This document shows positions 28,301 to 42,800 of a stretch of DNA of 64,000 bases, piece by piece. A model generated the notes under the pieces. It was not told where the DNA came from and searched no databases. It worked only from the letters and a program-made list of their open reading frames with translations. How positions within the stretch are numbered: the stretch's first letter is position 1; every line of letters begins with the position of its first letter. The translations under genes were made by a program, and so were the position numbers. The stretch spans positions 24,719,183 to 24,783,182 of the forward strand of contig OX940986.1 in the NCBI GenBank assembly GCA_954871275.1, written 5' to 3'. Origin of the DNA: Leptopterna dolabrata. Taxonomy: Eukaryota; Arthropoda; Insecta; Hemiptera; Miridae.

Positions 28301-31300
28301 TTAGGGCACGTTATGGCAACAGGATTATCGTAAATTGATCCAACATAGTCAAACATAGTCATAGTCAAACAGGCAGAATGATCATTCCTTTAAAAATCGC
28401 ACAGTTCCTGCAGTTGTTCATGGTATACGTGTCTCACATGATTTCAAATGTATGATGAGATTATAATTATTAAGAATATTGCACTCATTTTATGCAGACG
28501 TTACGATGGCATTTTAGAGGGCTGTTATTCACAGTATATTACCTATTGATTAAAATGTCAAATGGTCCTAGTGAATTGGGTTTAGTGATGCAGTTATGGT
28601 TACGAGATTGTTTTGAGTCGAATTAAACATCTACGTAGGTACATCCAATCTGAGCTTACCTGTGAGGTGAATACTGGTGCCTGGCCCTCCTCGGCCTCTT
28701 CTGGCTTCGCGTCCTCTCTCCTGAGTGACTCCTCAAGTTCCTGGATCTTTCCGAGACCTTCTTGTCCCTTGGGGTGCTGAGTTTTCTCGATCAGACTCGC
28801 CTTCGTTGAGCAGTAGACGGTCGTCGTTGTGAAAGCTTCTCCCGATTTGTTCCAAGCCTTGCACGTGTATATGCCCTGGTCGCGTTCGTATACCTCTATC
28901 AGGTCAAGAGTGACGAATCCAAACTCAGAAGTCATCTTGAATCGAGAGCCTGCAGTACAAATAAGTTGAATCGTAATTAATTCGCAGTGAACAATATCAT
29001 TTGTTAAATGGGATTCAAACACAAAACCTGAAGTGATCAACAGAATCTTACCGTGTTCTAGAGCCTTTCCATTGAAGTACCACTCAATCTTGAGATTAGG
29101 ATCTTCTTTAGGCTCAACAGTTGCTTCAAGGTGAAGAGGTTGAGCCTCTCCAAGATTGAACTCGGGTTGCAATGGTGTCGTCCAGACCGGCTTGGGGTAT
29201 TGAGCTTCTGGTTTAGAATCTTGTCTCTGGTACTTACTGGCGTAAGCATCATCGACCTCTTGGACTTTTTCCAGGCCTGCCTGGCCTTGCGGATGCTGCG
29301 TCTGCAGATATATGTCACTCTTCCCTGTTGACAAAATAATTATATATGTATGAGATCACAACAAACACGATACTTCAATATTCCATGAAAAGCACAAAGG
29401 TTCTTTACCAACTGACTCACCTGTGCACTTGAGTGTACCAGACGTAGATGCCTGCCCCTTACTATTCGTTGCTTTGACCGTATAAATTCCCGAATCTTCA
29501 GAATAACAGGAATTTATGTCGAGGGTAACAAAGCCAAAGTCATGGTTTCCCTTGAACCTAGCACCAGTCGGCAAAAGTTTGCCGTTAGCGAAGAATTCTG
29601 TAAAGAAGACCTCATATTAGCTGTCGATTCAATCAGCATATTCATCACTCTCTATTCCCGATTTCAACCTATATAATCTGATGCCTTTTAAAATGAATAG
29701 TATGGCATCCTATGGGGGCATGTAGGCTCATCAATATTATTTGAGATCTATCATTTCAGTTATGCTGTTCATACAGTTAGTCAGACTCACCGATATTCAG
29801 TGTTGGGTCCTTGGCTGGTTCAACGCGGCACTCGAAGTGCGCGTTCTCGCTTTCAGTGCATATGACGTTGTTCAGATGCGAAATGAATACCGGACCTTCA
29901 AAAGTAGGTTCAGGGAGATCGCCCTTTGCCTCTTTAGGGCCTTCCAGGGCGTCGATCAGGGGCAGTGCTTCTGGGCGCAATGAATTCGCAAGAAGCCAGT
30001 GGCGATCTTTAACATCAAAATTTCATCATTCTTACAACGTTATTCTGGGACAAATAGTCGAGGCAGCAATACGATATTGTAGATATTAACCTTCAACTTT
30101 AATGGTACAAGTTGAGACAGCCTCTCCTAGTAGATTCGTAGCCTTGCATGTGTAAATAGCGGAGTCATCAGGCCTCACGCCATTTACTGAGAGCGTAACA
30201 AGACCGAAATCGAATGTCGACCTGATGCGTGTACCTGAAAAACACAAAATTATGTATATTTTGAATACATAGTTTTAACATGCCACCACAATACTCATTA
30301 CTGTGTGGGCATAGACAGTAATCAGAAGTAGTTTATGATCATCCTTAATACCTGTTGTAATGGACTTTCCGTTCTTGAACCATTCAATCCTCAAGTTCGG
30401 ATCAGCCTTAGGCTCGACTAGAGCTTCGAGGTATACATGGCTGCCTTCTACCAAGTTTTCTGCGTTTGACAGATGTTTGGTGAAGACAGGAGGCATTTGG
30501 GGTGCCACTTCTTGGAAACCTTCGGGAACTTTGTTCATTTCAGCTTCTTTGAGTTGAATCTTCTGCCATGCGTCGGGCTGCAACGGCTCGCCTGAGATGG
30601 CTGACCTTGCTGTTGGATAAAAAAAAAAGATCCTCAAGTTAGAAACCTCGTTTCTATGTATGACACAAATTGTAGTGTCTGTGAGAGGATACATGGATAC
30701 TCACGTTTTACTTTGAGAGTGGTGGATGACACAGCTTCACCAGCAGCGTTGATAGCTTTGCACATGTAGATGCCAGAGTCTTCCGGGACAGTTGCCATGA
30801 TGTCAAGGGTGACGAATCCAAAATCATTGGTAGTATGGAATCTTGATCCTATAAAAGCAATTCGTAAATGAGGTTTCATCAATGGGAGACTTCTACAAGC
30901 TGGAACCGTGCGAGAATTTCAATACATGCAAATTTTGAGTTCGATGTCAGAATATTCAAAGAACAGAATCAATACATAACAAAATACGACACGGGACCTG
31001 GTGTATCATAGTGATTGATAACAAAATCGATTGCAAAACATTGATAACAGCCTAGGGTGCAGTGGTGCAGTTCAACTCACAAATGGTTCAACTTGTCACA
31101 AATATGTCTGATACATTGTCATGAAGAATTGTTTCAACGGGTCAAACCTTAGGGGAATTTTACGGAGAATTCATGACACTGAGAACCTTGCAAACAAATA
31201 TTACAAAATTACTAACGTGTGCAAATCTAACACATAGACGGACATTTACACCTGTGCCGAACAGCGATTCCACAACTCACCACAAGGTATTTCCTTCGGT

Positions 31301-33814
31301 TTGTCCTGACTTTTTGGACCAGAACTTGCATCTAAAAACATAGGTTTAGGTACTCTAAAATATTTACCTAAGTAGAACTATTCAAAGAACTTGAATGGGT
31401 TACAAATGTTTAATAATATTTCTGACCACTCATATTCTGACTGGAAGTACCTATAAATCATCTCATAATTCATTAGATTCAGGTTATTTCCTATATCTAG
31501 AGTATGTACTCATATTAACTCACCCATCTTGAGTTCGACGCCATTGCAGTACCATAGGTATCTCATAGTAGGATCGCCCACAGGGACGACTCGAGCTTCG
31601 AAATGAGCTCTTTGACCTTCCCAGAGTTCAGAAGGTCCAGTCAGCAAGTTTGTGAAGATGGGTTTCTCGAATACCTGGTCAGGCTCATCACGTCGGGTAG
31701 GTTCTTTGCCTTCCTCTAGTTGCTGTATTTTCTTCATACCCTCTGGATGCTGGGTTTCTCGTTGAATGGATGCCTTACCTACAATTATTAATCACGTCAA
31801 TTAGCAAGCATTATTTAGTTATCAATTAGAATGAATATCAAAATGCATTTGAACTTAAGAGTTTCGGAGGATGCCATGGAAAATATAATCTACTTATAAC
31901 GTCTACTCTTGATAGGTTTCCAGTAGATTGTTACTCACTCTTAATTTTCATTGATGCAGTAGTTACTGCTTCACCAAGAGCGTTAGAAGCTCTGCACATG
32001 TAAACGCCCTCGTCATCTTCGCGCACATGTGTGATGTCCATGCTAACATAGCCGAAGTCGTGGGTCTTGGTTATCCTTGAGCTGTCCTCGAGGAGCTTCT
32101 CGTTCCTGAACCATTCAACTTTGAGGGTAGGATCTCCCACAGGAATAAGACGACATTCGAAGTGAGTGTTTTGTCCTTCGGCCACTCCATCGATGTTGGC
32201 CAGCGACTGGGTGAATACTGGGCGTTGCCTGGTGATTGCCTCTGGAACTTCGGGTCTGGGTTGTGGCCCAGCTTCGAGTTGTTTGATCTTTTCAAGACCT
32301 TCAGGTCTCTGAGATTCGGAAATGATGCTGCCTTTCTCTGCAAAAAGTAATATCTTCTATGAGGAAAATAGTTTTAACATGTGTTTAACATGTATGACAG
32401 TGATTTTTGAGCAAACTAATCATTTACCAGCATATAGATACCCAATGTACCTACAGAACATGAGCACTCACCTACGACTTGCATAGAGGTGGAAGACACA
32501 CAAGATCCCAGTTTGTTGATGGCTTTAACAGTATACTCGCCAGCATCTCCTGGCAAACAGTGACCAATATCCAGAGCGAAGTACCCGAAGTCAAAGGTGA
32601 TGTGGTACCTCGAGGCTGATCCAAGAGGTTTCCCGTTGTGGTAGATCTCAATACGGAGGTTAGGGTCATGAAGCGGCTCGATTTGAGCTTCAAAGTGGGC
32701 CGTCTGTCCTTCAGCAATTTCCTTGGTACCCTGAAAATTTTCATATTTCATAATAGGAATAAAAAACTTATTACAAATACAAAATAGAATTACAAAGAAT
32801 TCACTGTTTTCTGTAGTCAATACCTACCAGCTTGCTCCCCCCCAGGAAAGCCCTAAATCGAGTACTGGAGCCATCCCGGGAATTACAGTTTCTTAAAAAT
32901 GCGCGGGGTTCGATAATTAATTTTGTTGTTATTCATGAAGCATAACGTTTGCTCAAGTTACAAAAGTACCTATCAACGAAATCCAAAAGAGGGCAATGGT
33001 AAGTTATTGCACAACTGTAAATTATTACACAACGGTAAATTAATACAGAACGGTAAATTATTACACAACGGTTCATTATACCATCTACTTAGAAGAGGCT
33101 GGATTTTGTTGATAGGTACTTTTGCAACTTGAACAACAGTTGAAGTATTATTGATGGGCAAATTATTTCACAGCGGTAAATTATTACACAACGGTTTATT
33201 ATTTGCCTTATGCTTCATGAATAGCTACAAATATGATTTAATGATTGAATCCCGCGCATTTGTAGGAAACTTTAATTCCACTCTCCACTCCATTCTTTCC
33301 TGGAGGGAGCTCGAGGGTACTGACAACAGAAAACAGTGATCTACGTAGAAGGGTTATCGATACAGGTAAATAATAAACCTTTGTGTAATAATTTGCAGCT
33401 TTTTTTTTTTTCAAAGTTCACTGACATCAATAGAACCTGAAAATACCTACTTGTTATGAGTTTTCCCAAGAAATTTTTTTGTAACTTCTGTCGCAAAATG
33501 CAATGTTTATTAACTTCAAGATGCTAGAATGTGCCTAGCGCTGACTTGATATTGGTCTAGATACTCTCAGTAGGATGTACAAAGTGCGGCAGGGCTCTTT
33601 AACCTCAAATAAGCCATTTGAGTATAAATTAAGTATTTAGCTATTTGCACAAAGTAAGTAGGTACCTACTATCGAAAATTGCGAACTATTAGAATACGAG
33701 TGGAGGTGTGTATTTTTATTTATTCGTTTATTTGTGTCTACATGATTAATTTTTTTTAAACTATATCTACCTATATCTTGTTTCTATAATTATATTATAA
33801 TATATGTATAACTA

Positions 33815-33897
<83 letters not shown>

Positions 33898-36800
33898 ATT
33901 AATTAAAAATTAATTTTATTAAAAAAATATAAAAATAAAAACATTTAAAAAAATAAAAAAACGCACAAGTGAATTTTATTGAACCTAAAGTAAATTTTAT
34001 TGCAGAAATAATCCATTTAGCTTTACATTGTAGAATTAACCCCTTCCTGGTTGGCGGAATTCACCAACATGGCGCTCTGTTTCATTAACATCGCAAAAAT
34101 GAGAAGAAACTCTCAGGATACGTCTGAAACGATCGACGCTACAGGCATGGCAATATTCTAGATCGATTCAGAGTGTCAAAAACCAATATGAATGACCTTT
34201 ATTCTGAAAATTTTAGAGGGTATTGAGCGAGCCGTGTTTAGGCCATTTCCGACCACTGTGTGGCGTTCGGGAAATTGCAGCCCCTATTTCTCACCCGTTG
34301 GAGATGACTGAGAAACACCGAGCTTCGCGGACCAACTAGACCCCCAATTGGACCTACAAACCAAATTCCATTAATTTTGGTTCATGGTAACTAAGGAAAG
34401 TGCGGCGTACGGACATAAATGTGTATATATTAAGTCATATAATTTTGAGGGGGGTTAAAAAATGTTGTTTCATGCTCGATTTCAAAGGTTCATTATTGAA
34501 AATAGTAAACCAAAATTGGGTAAAAAAGAGCCCATCATATCAATTAGAACACATGGTTTTCTGTGTAGGCTGATGAAAAGACTGCATAGCTCACCCTCAA
34601 TTCCGTGACGAAACGCGGTGGTGTGGGGAGTGGCTCTTCAATTTCTAGCCTCTGAGGATGTCCCTGGGCCTCTAACTCCCTAATTTTCTCCAAGCCTTCA
34701 GGATGCTGGGTCTCCAAAAGGATGCTACGGCGAGCTGTATCAGTAAATGAATGGACATCAGTTTATATTTTTCAAATTGTAAAATTGGCTGAATTAGAGC
34801 TTCAAAATAATTATGATGTAGGATTATTGTCATGTGCATGATATATAGACTCACAAGAGACTTTGATGTTACAAGTGTTAACTGCCTCGCCCATCTTGTT
34901 GGTGGCTTTGCACATGTAGGTGCCAGAATCTTCGGAGTATGTGTACAGGATGTCCAGAGCGACGTAACCGAAGTCGTGAGTTGTCCTGAACCTGTGACCT
35001 GTCTTGATGGCCTTTCCGTTGACGAACCACTCGATCTTCATGTGGGGATCGTTGATGGGCTCAACCCTGCACTCTAGGTGGGCGTGCTCGCCTTCCTTCA
35101 GGTTCTCAAGACTGGTAACAACGGAAAATGTTGGCTGTTCGTACACAATAATAGTTTCTAGTTGTGTGGTAAATAAATTATGAAATTAGCTGCAAATTTA
35201 CCTGGTGAGTGGAGTTAGGAATACAGGTTTCTGCTGCTCAGGCTCAACCTCTTGAGGTTGAGGTCTTTCATAATGCTCCAGCTCCCTGATCTTCTTCAGC
35301 CTCTGTTCGTCCAACGTGTCCAACTGCAGACCAGCTTTTGCTATAAATGGAAAACCCGTTATATGTTTATACATAGTTAAATTATTAATCCCGAAGACTT
35401 CTCAAGTGATTCATGTACCATGAAGAGCCGCACTCGACATTCTCAGTAGTACAGAACGAGTGAACCAGCAATTTGTTGCCTCTTCCATTCCAGCATCACC
35501 TTCATCTTTCTTCCAACTTCGTCGTTTGAACAGAAGGAGCAACAGTTCTAACACTGTCCTTATAATGGTGCATGGCATTGCTGTACCGCGTTAACCCTCA
35601 GTAAATTTAGGATGAATTGAATGTTGTTTTTTTAAGGTTCTAATAGATGAATTCACACAAGTTACCTTGAATGACGTTTCCATCGCAATGACAGTCATCT
35701 CATGCATAAAACATTACTTGAGTGACAAGTTTATCTTTAAATCTGAGAATGTTAAATTTCAGCCTATGTGGTGGGTAATTATTTATTTCGAAAAGGGAAA
35801 CTTACAGTCGACTGTAACAGAACATGTTGTGACAGCCTCTCCAGCCGCGTTCCTTGCTTTACACATGTATGTTCCTGAATCCTCAGCATATGCATACAGA
35901 ACATCCATTGCGACAAATCCGAAATCGTAGATGGTTTTGAACCTGTGGCCTGCAACATATCAAACACAGTTATAGATTAAACTGAGTGACAAAATACAGG
36001 GATACTTGGATGATAATATATTCCTTATCAAAATACCATAATCGTTAGAAATAATTCCCCTTGTGATCATCATGACGTGGCTTTACTTACCTTGAGGAAT
36101 GGGACGTCCGTTCCTAAACCATTCGACCTTCATTGTTGGGTCGTTGACGGGTGTCAGGGTTGCTTCCAAATGAGCCTGCTTCCCTTCTGGAAGGTGCTCT
36201 ACGTTCTTCAGTGGGCGGCCGAACTGTGGTTTTTCTGTGACCGCAGCTTCTTCCTCGGCGATCCTCTTGTACCGAGAGTCAGACTCAAGGTATTGGATCT
36301 TTTGCAGAGCCTCCTTATGTTGGGTGTCACGAATAATACCAGAACGACCTAGATTTAAAAAAAAATAAAGTCATTTTGTTTACTGATTAAGCTGTTAAAT
36401 ATTATGTCTACCTATTTAATTCCCTAAAAGTAAACGTCAGATTACTGGGGATGTGATGTTTCAGTGGAGTAGCACTGTAGAGATTTTTCAGTTTGGTGAC
36501 AAATCAGGCTTTGGAATACAATAGCTTCTCACCTTGAACTTTGAGGTTGACTGCAGAAACAGCTTGCCCCAGTTTGTTGGTTGCTCGACAAGTGTACTCT
36601 CCAGTGTCTTCTTCATAGACAGTCAGGATGTCAAGAGCTGCAAAACCGAAGTCGTAGGTCGTCCTGAATCTGTGACCAGTCTGCAACGGCTGGCCGTTAT
36701 GAAGCCACTCGACTTTGAGATTCGGATCAGGATAAGGCTCAATTCTGAAAGGTTGATTTAATTAAATCCCCGATAAGCAATGCTATTTAAACGACTTAGC

Positions 36801-39800
36801 AATAATGCACCCAGTCGTAACCCAATCTCAATATATTTTTTGTTAACACACACATACAAACCTGCATTCATAGTGTGCGCTTTGGCCTTCAACCAGCTGA
36901 GTCGGTCCGTTCAATTTTGCTGTGAAATTTGGTTTTTGGTTGACAGTGACCTCCTGCTCTTCAGTGCGGTGATACTTAGTTGAGTCTTCTAATGCTTGTA
37001 GTTTTTGCAAGGCGGCTTCATGTTGTGAATCCGTGAGTAGCGAAGCCTTAGCTGGAAATTCCGTACACATTCTTCTGTCAATACTTACATAGGTCTTTCG
37101 AAATCATATGGATCACCATGAAATACTATTACTCATTGAAATTCGAATTACTTTTTAACCACCTCAAATCTTATTAATTTTATGTACTTAGTAGGATTTA
37201 ACGTGTTTTTTTTGTTTTTTTTTTCTTCATGTAACTCACATTGAACCATCAGGGTCGCTGATGTAACAGCTTCGCCTAGATCGTTCTTGGCTCTGCAGGT
37301 GTAGGTACCTGAATCTTCAGCGTACACGTACTTCATGTTGAGAGCAACATATCCAAAGTCATGCATCGTGCTCACCCGGTTTGCTGAAACAAATTTGATA
37401 TAAAGTTATTTAGATTCATGCTCCAGACCGGAGCAAATAAACTCAATAATGGCTCAATAAAATATTTATGCTAGGTCCAAAAACAACTTACAGGCAGCAA
37501 TTGGAACTCCATTCCTCAACCACTCAACTTTTAATCTGGGGTCACCCACAGGGATAAGTCTAGCTTCGAAATGTGCATTTTGGTTTTCAGTAGTCCTCAG
37601 ATCCCTCATTGGCTGAGTGAACACTGGAGCTTGTGTGGCAGACTCTTCGGGTCCAGCAGGCCTTTGATATTGGCGATCTTCAAATTGGTTCAGCCTGGTA
37701 AGGGCTGACTCGTGTTGAGACTCTAAGTAGATAGATTTTCTCGCTGAAGAAACAATAGAAACGTTAGATATGGAACGGTATTTATTCTTTTTGTTAATAA
37801 CTGAATTTTTTATCATATCCACTCAGTTATTTCTCCATGCGAGAAATTTAGAGACCAGGGTCCCACCGAGTTAATCAGTTATTATATAGACTGTCATGTA
37901 AATTTAAAACTTACAGGTGACGTTAAGAGTGGAAGACGTGACAGCCTCTCCATTGATGTTCTTTGCTCTGCATGTGTAGGTGCCGGAGTCTTCGGGAAGG
38001 CAGTGAAGGATGTCCAGGGCCACGAAACCGAAGTTGTTGGTCTCAGTGAACCTGGAGCCTGATTTGACTGGTTGTCCATTGTGGAACCACTCCACCTATG
38101 AAATCATAAGTAATGAAACCAATGATTTGTTATGTTGTGAGAATTCCTTCAATTTACTGACAAATTTTGTCCGTATCTTGCTTGAGTTTTGCAGCATAAT
38201 GACGGATACATTACACGTAATACTATAGAACCATTATACAAACACTATCCACCTTCATTGTGTTGTCGCTGACAGGAATGAGACGGCATTCAAAATGCGC
38301 CCTTTGTCCTTCCTTAATTTCGCAGTGTTTAAGAGATGACGTGAACACTGGAGCTTGAGTGGTGCTCTCCTCGATCTCAGAGTGTCGCTGATACCTTGAA
38401 CGGTCTTCTAAGTATTGGATTTGTTCTAATCCCATTTCATTTTGAGTGGCCGTTATGATCTGAGAAGTGCCTGAAAACACCGATTACACATAATATACCC
38501 ATGGAAAATATTGAAATAAATGGCTGATAATGTCATTTTGTAAACAGAAAAATTGAACACTCACTCTTAGCTTTAAGCGAGCAAGAAGTTTCATCGTATC
38601 CGAGCATGTTTGTAGCTCTGCAGGTGTAAGTTCCAGAGTCTTCTTCAATCACGTCAATGATGTCCAATGCTACATAGCCAAAATCGTGGATGGGCCTGAA
38701 CCTATGGCCTGTTGAATGGAATTTATTCAATCATGTACCATTTCTTTCTTATTCGTATCTGAGCCTTGCTAATCTTACAAAAGTACAACACATAAATTTG
38801 GGACAAGTTTAAATCAGGCTTAAGAGATATGAGGAGCTGAAATAGCGTGAAATATACCCACCAACAATGATGGGGCGGCCGTTTTTATACCATTCTACTT
38901 TGAGATTGGAATCAGTGACTGGCTCCAACTTGCACTCAAAGTGAGCATGGCCACCTTCCCTCATGGCTTCAATAGATTTGGGTTTGGTGACAAATCGTGG
39001 CCGAACAGTGACGTTTTCGTCAACTTGGTCTGTTCTCTTATACCTGGAGGCGTCTTCAAGATATTGAATCTTCTCCAAGCCACCAGGATGTTGAGACTCC
39101 AAGATTAGATCTTTCTTGGCTACAGAACACACACAAATAAAAATAAATAAATCGTGAACATACTGATGAAAAATTGTAATATGACCAAGTTCAACACTTG
39201 TTTTAGAGAACGACGTTACTCACCAATAATTCTGACTGATGAGGATGTGACAGCTTCGCCCAGCTGGTTCCTGGCTTGGCAAGTGTATACACCTGAATCT
39301 TCTGGGTATACGCTGAGAAGATCCAATGCTACGTAATCGAAGTCGTATGCTGGCCTGAAACGATGGCCGACCCTAACAGGTTTTCCATTGACGAACCAGT
39401 CGACTCTCATAGTTGGATCACCGACAGGCTGCAACCTGCATTCGAGATGGATGTTTGTGCCTTCCAAATTCTCGATGTTATGGAGGGATCGGGTGAAAAC
39501 CGGTGCAGACATGATGGTCACATCTTCCTGCACATGACGCCTCATTTTGGAGTCTTCAAGGTACTGAATTTGCTCCAATGAATTCTCGTTCTGAGTGTCT
39601 GTCAAAATGTCTGACCTGCTCATCACCTGCAAATGCGAAAAACAATATTACTTGGTTAAGCTTTGCTCAATACCAACTCTGCACCAAGGTAAAAGTGAAA
39701 CATTGTATATGCCATTAAATAATACTTACACGAACACATGCAGAAGTATGAGCGGATCCTAGGTGATTAGTAGCTCTTACAGTATACTCTCCAGAGTCCA

Positions 39801-42800
39801 TTGATGTAACATGGACAATATCCAAAGCTACGTATCCAAAATCATGGTATGTCCTGAACCTAGAACCAATTGTGATGGGTTTGCCGTTCTGGAACCATTC
39901 CACTCTCATTGTTGGGTCTCCCATGGGCTCCAAACGGCATTCCAAATGTATGTTTTTGCCCTCATTTGCTGGAGGAGGGTCAGATAGTGGCGTCACAAAG
40001 ATTGGCTTGGACTTGGAAATCTCCTCAATGTTGTAGGTTGGCTCGACATGACGATGTTGTTCGATCTGCTTTGTCTTATCGTACGCACCATGGTGCATAC
40101 TCCTGGTGTCGATGCCAGATCGAGCTGTAGAGAAAAATCATATTAATACTAGGTTCTTTTACATACTTATCAGTCGATCATCAACATTTCATGTTAACTT
40201 TTTCCAGTTATTATTACACTGCATTTGGAACTTACTTTCTACTTGCATGGAAGCTTGGAGTTGTGCTTCACCCAAAGCATTCCTTGCAACAACTGTGTAG
40301 GTGCCAGCATCCTCTGCCCTTACACTCTCAATGTCCAGGGCGACATAACCGAAATCGTGGTATGTCTGAATCCTGTTAGCTGTTTGCAATACCTTGCCGT
40401 TGAAGTACCACTCGATCTGAAATATCGTTTTATTTCGTTTTTTGTTACTGGTTGGTGATTGGGAAATTAATCACCTACACATCCTAAAAACGGTGAAGTG
40501 AACAAATTGTGAGTCGTTGGTCCCATACCTTCATTGTGGTGTCACTAAGAGGCTCCACACGAGCTTCAAAGTGGGCTCGCTGTCCCTCAACAATTCTGTT
40601 GGTACCCTTCATTGGTCCAAGGAAGCGTGGTTTTTGCGTAACAGTGGTGTCTTCTTGAACCTGCCTCATGTAGCGGCTAAAAATAGTAAGTTAGTTAAAT
40701 AGGTATTTCACTTTTATAATCATACAAATAAAACTAACAGTTTTCTACCATAAACTATACCTAGATTCTTCCAGATGTTGTATCTTCTGAAGGCTCGAAG
40801 TGTGCTGGCTGTCACTGATTATGTCTTGTTTGCTGAGGACAGTGAGGTTTGCTGATGTGGTAGCTTCTCCCAAAGTGTTGTAAGCTCTGCATGTGTAACG
40901 TCCCATGTCGTGGGTGGCAACATGCTTGATAGTCAGTGCCACATAACCGAAGTTGAAGAATGACGTGATTCTTGAGCCTGTAGAGACAAAAAATGGGATT
41001 TCTCAATTTCGAAGCAGTATAACATCAACCCATTTCAGTTTTACACTAGTATTGTTATCAGATCATGTTGTTTGAAATGTGAATATGTTTAAGTAAAAAC
41101 TTACTGGCTTCAACTGGTCTTCCATCTTTATACCATTCGACTCTCAGAGTTGAATCACCCACAGGCTCAAGTCTTGCTTCGAAGTGAGCAAAGCCACCTT
41201 CTTTGATGTTGAGTTGATCTTGAACTTGGGATTGGAAGACTGGAGGAGAAGTGCTCTCTGGTGGCTCGTACGCCTGCCTCATATGGGCCTGCTGAGTGTA
41301 CGCTTCTAGAGCTTCCACACTCTCGATGTATCTTTGTTGTTCTGGGATACCCAAGTCAGCAGTAACGCTGTTCCTTGCTGTTGGAAGAAACCAAAATTTA
41401 AAAAACCCCTGAAAATGCTGCACTAACTATCGAATTAAATATGAGACGTTGATCCCATTTTAAATCTCGACGAATCAAAGAAATTAGTTACTTACAAATC
41501 ACCGTGACTGAGGATTGTGAAACGGCCTCTCCCCAACGATTGACAGCTCGCACAGTGTAGACACCAGTGTCTTCAGATCTCAGGTGAAGAATGTTCAGTG
41601 ACACATATCCGAAGTTGAAAATAGTCGTTATTCTTGAACCTTGACAAACAACAACATTAAATCCGTCTCTTATTTTCTGTATTAGTTTGGGGTAGGTAGA
41701 TCAAACGAATTCTTTCATTTTGTAACTTACTTGCTGTGATTGGCTTTCCATCCTTGAACCAATCAACCCTCATGGTGGGATCGCTGACAGGGGTTAGTTG
41801 AGCTTCAAAATGAGCGTTTCTACCTTCCTGCAGCTGACCGAGATCCTTGAGGGGTCTGATGAATTGAGGTCGGACAGGTGAGAGCTCTTCTACGCTCTCG
41901 GACCTCTGGTATTTTGAGTAGTCCTCCAACTGGGTGATGTACTGGAGGCTGTCCGGATATTGGCTTTTCTGGTCGATGCTGACTCGTCCTGCAAAGCATG
42001 ATGGATGGTTAACCAAATACAATCGATAATGATGTAGGTGATTTGTCTTATAGAATACCTTGATAAATTTCAGTTGAAGCTACAATTTAAATTTAATTGG
42101 CACTATTTTAGGTCAGTGTTCAATTTTAAAAGACTTGCCAGTGACTGTTAGCTTAGCGACGGATTGGGCGTTGCCAGTAGCAGACACCACAACGCAGGCA
42201 TATTCGCCTGCATCTTCAGGAACAATGCTCAGCATATCCAAAGCAATGAAGCCAAATCTGAATGTTGTTGTTATCCGGGAACCTTAAAAAATACAAACAG
42301 TAAATTATATTTTCTGGAAATGATCTAAGGTTGTGGGCTTAATGAAATTTCCAATTCCAAGGGTGCAGAGCGGATAATTATCAAGAATAATAATTATTAA
42401 GACTATACATTGTAACTTACTGGCTGGTAGAACTTTTCCGTTGTGGTACCACTGGATGTTCATGGTTGGGTCACCTACAGGCTCGACTCGTGCCTCGAAA
42501 TGGACTCTGTTCCCTTCGACTTGAGACTGATCCGACAACGGAATGATGAACTGGGGTGGAGGATAGACGCGATCTTGCTCTCCACGCGCGGGCCTGGGAG
42601 CGGCCCTCTCGACGTGTCTCAAATATATTATTTCCGGCTCTGGGGCAGGTCTGAAAACATTCACTTGTTGAAAAGGAAGCGAGGTCAAGTAGGCTCCAAA
42701 CTTCCAGCTTTCCGAACATTTTAGTGATCGGAGACGAATTTCAAAATCTTTAACCTTTGGTCAGAACCATCTGTACTCACTCTGGTTGGATGACTGTGGT

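Larger units (their letters stand above)
32731..34594 (-). other. sls: sls intron 35 with three repeats
   Basis: Contains a foldback element (32829-33403), a long TA microsatellite (33819-33892) and a dispersed repeat (34295-34535) that also occurs in intron 1. The three elements occupy much of the 1.86 kb. Confidence 0.75.
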
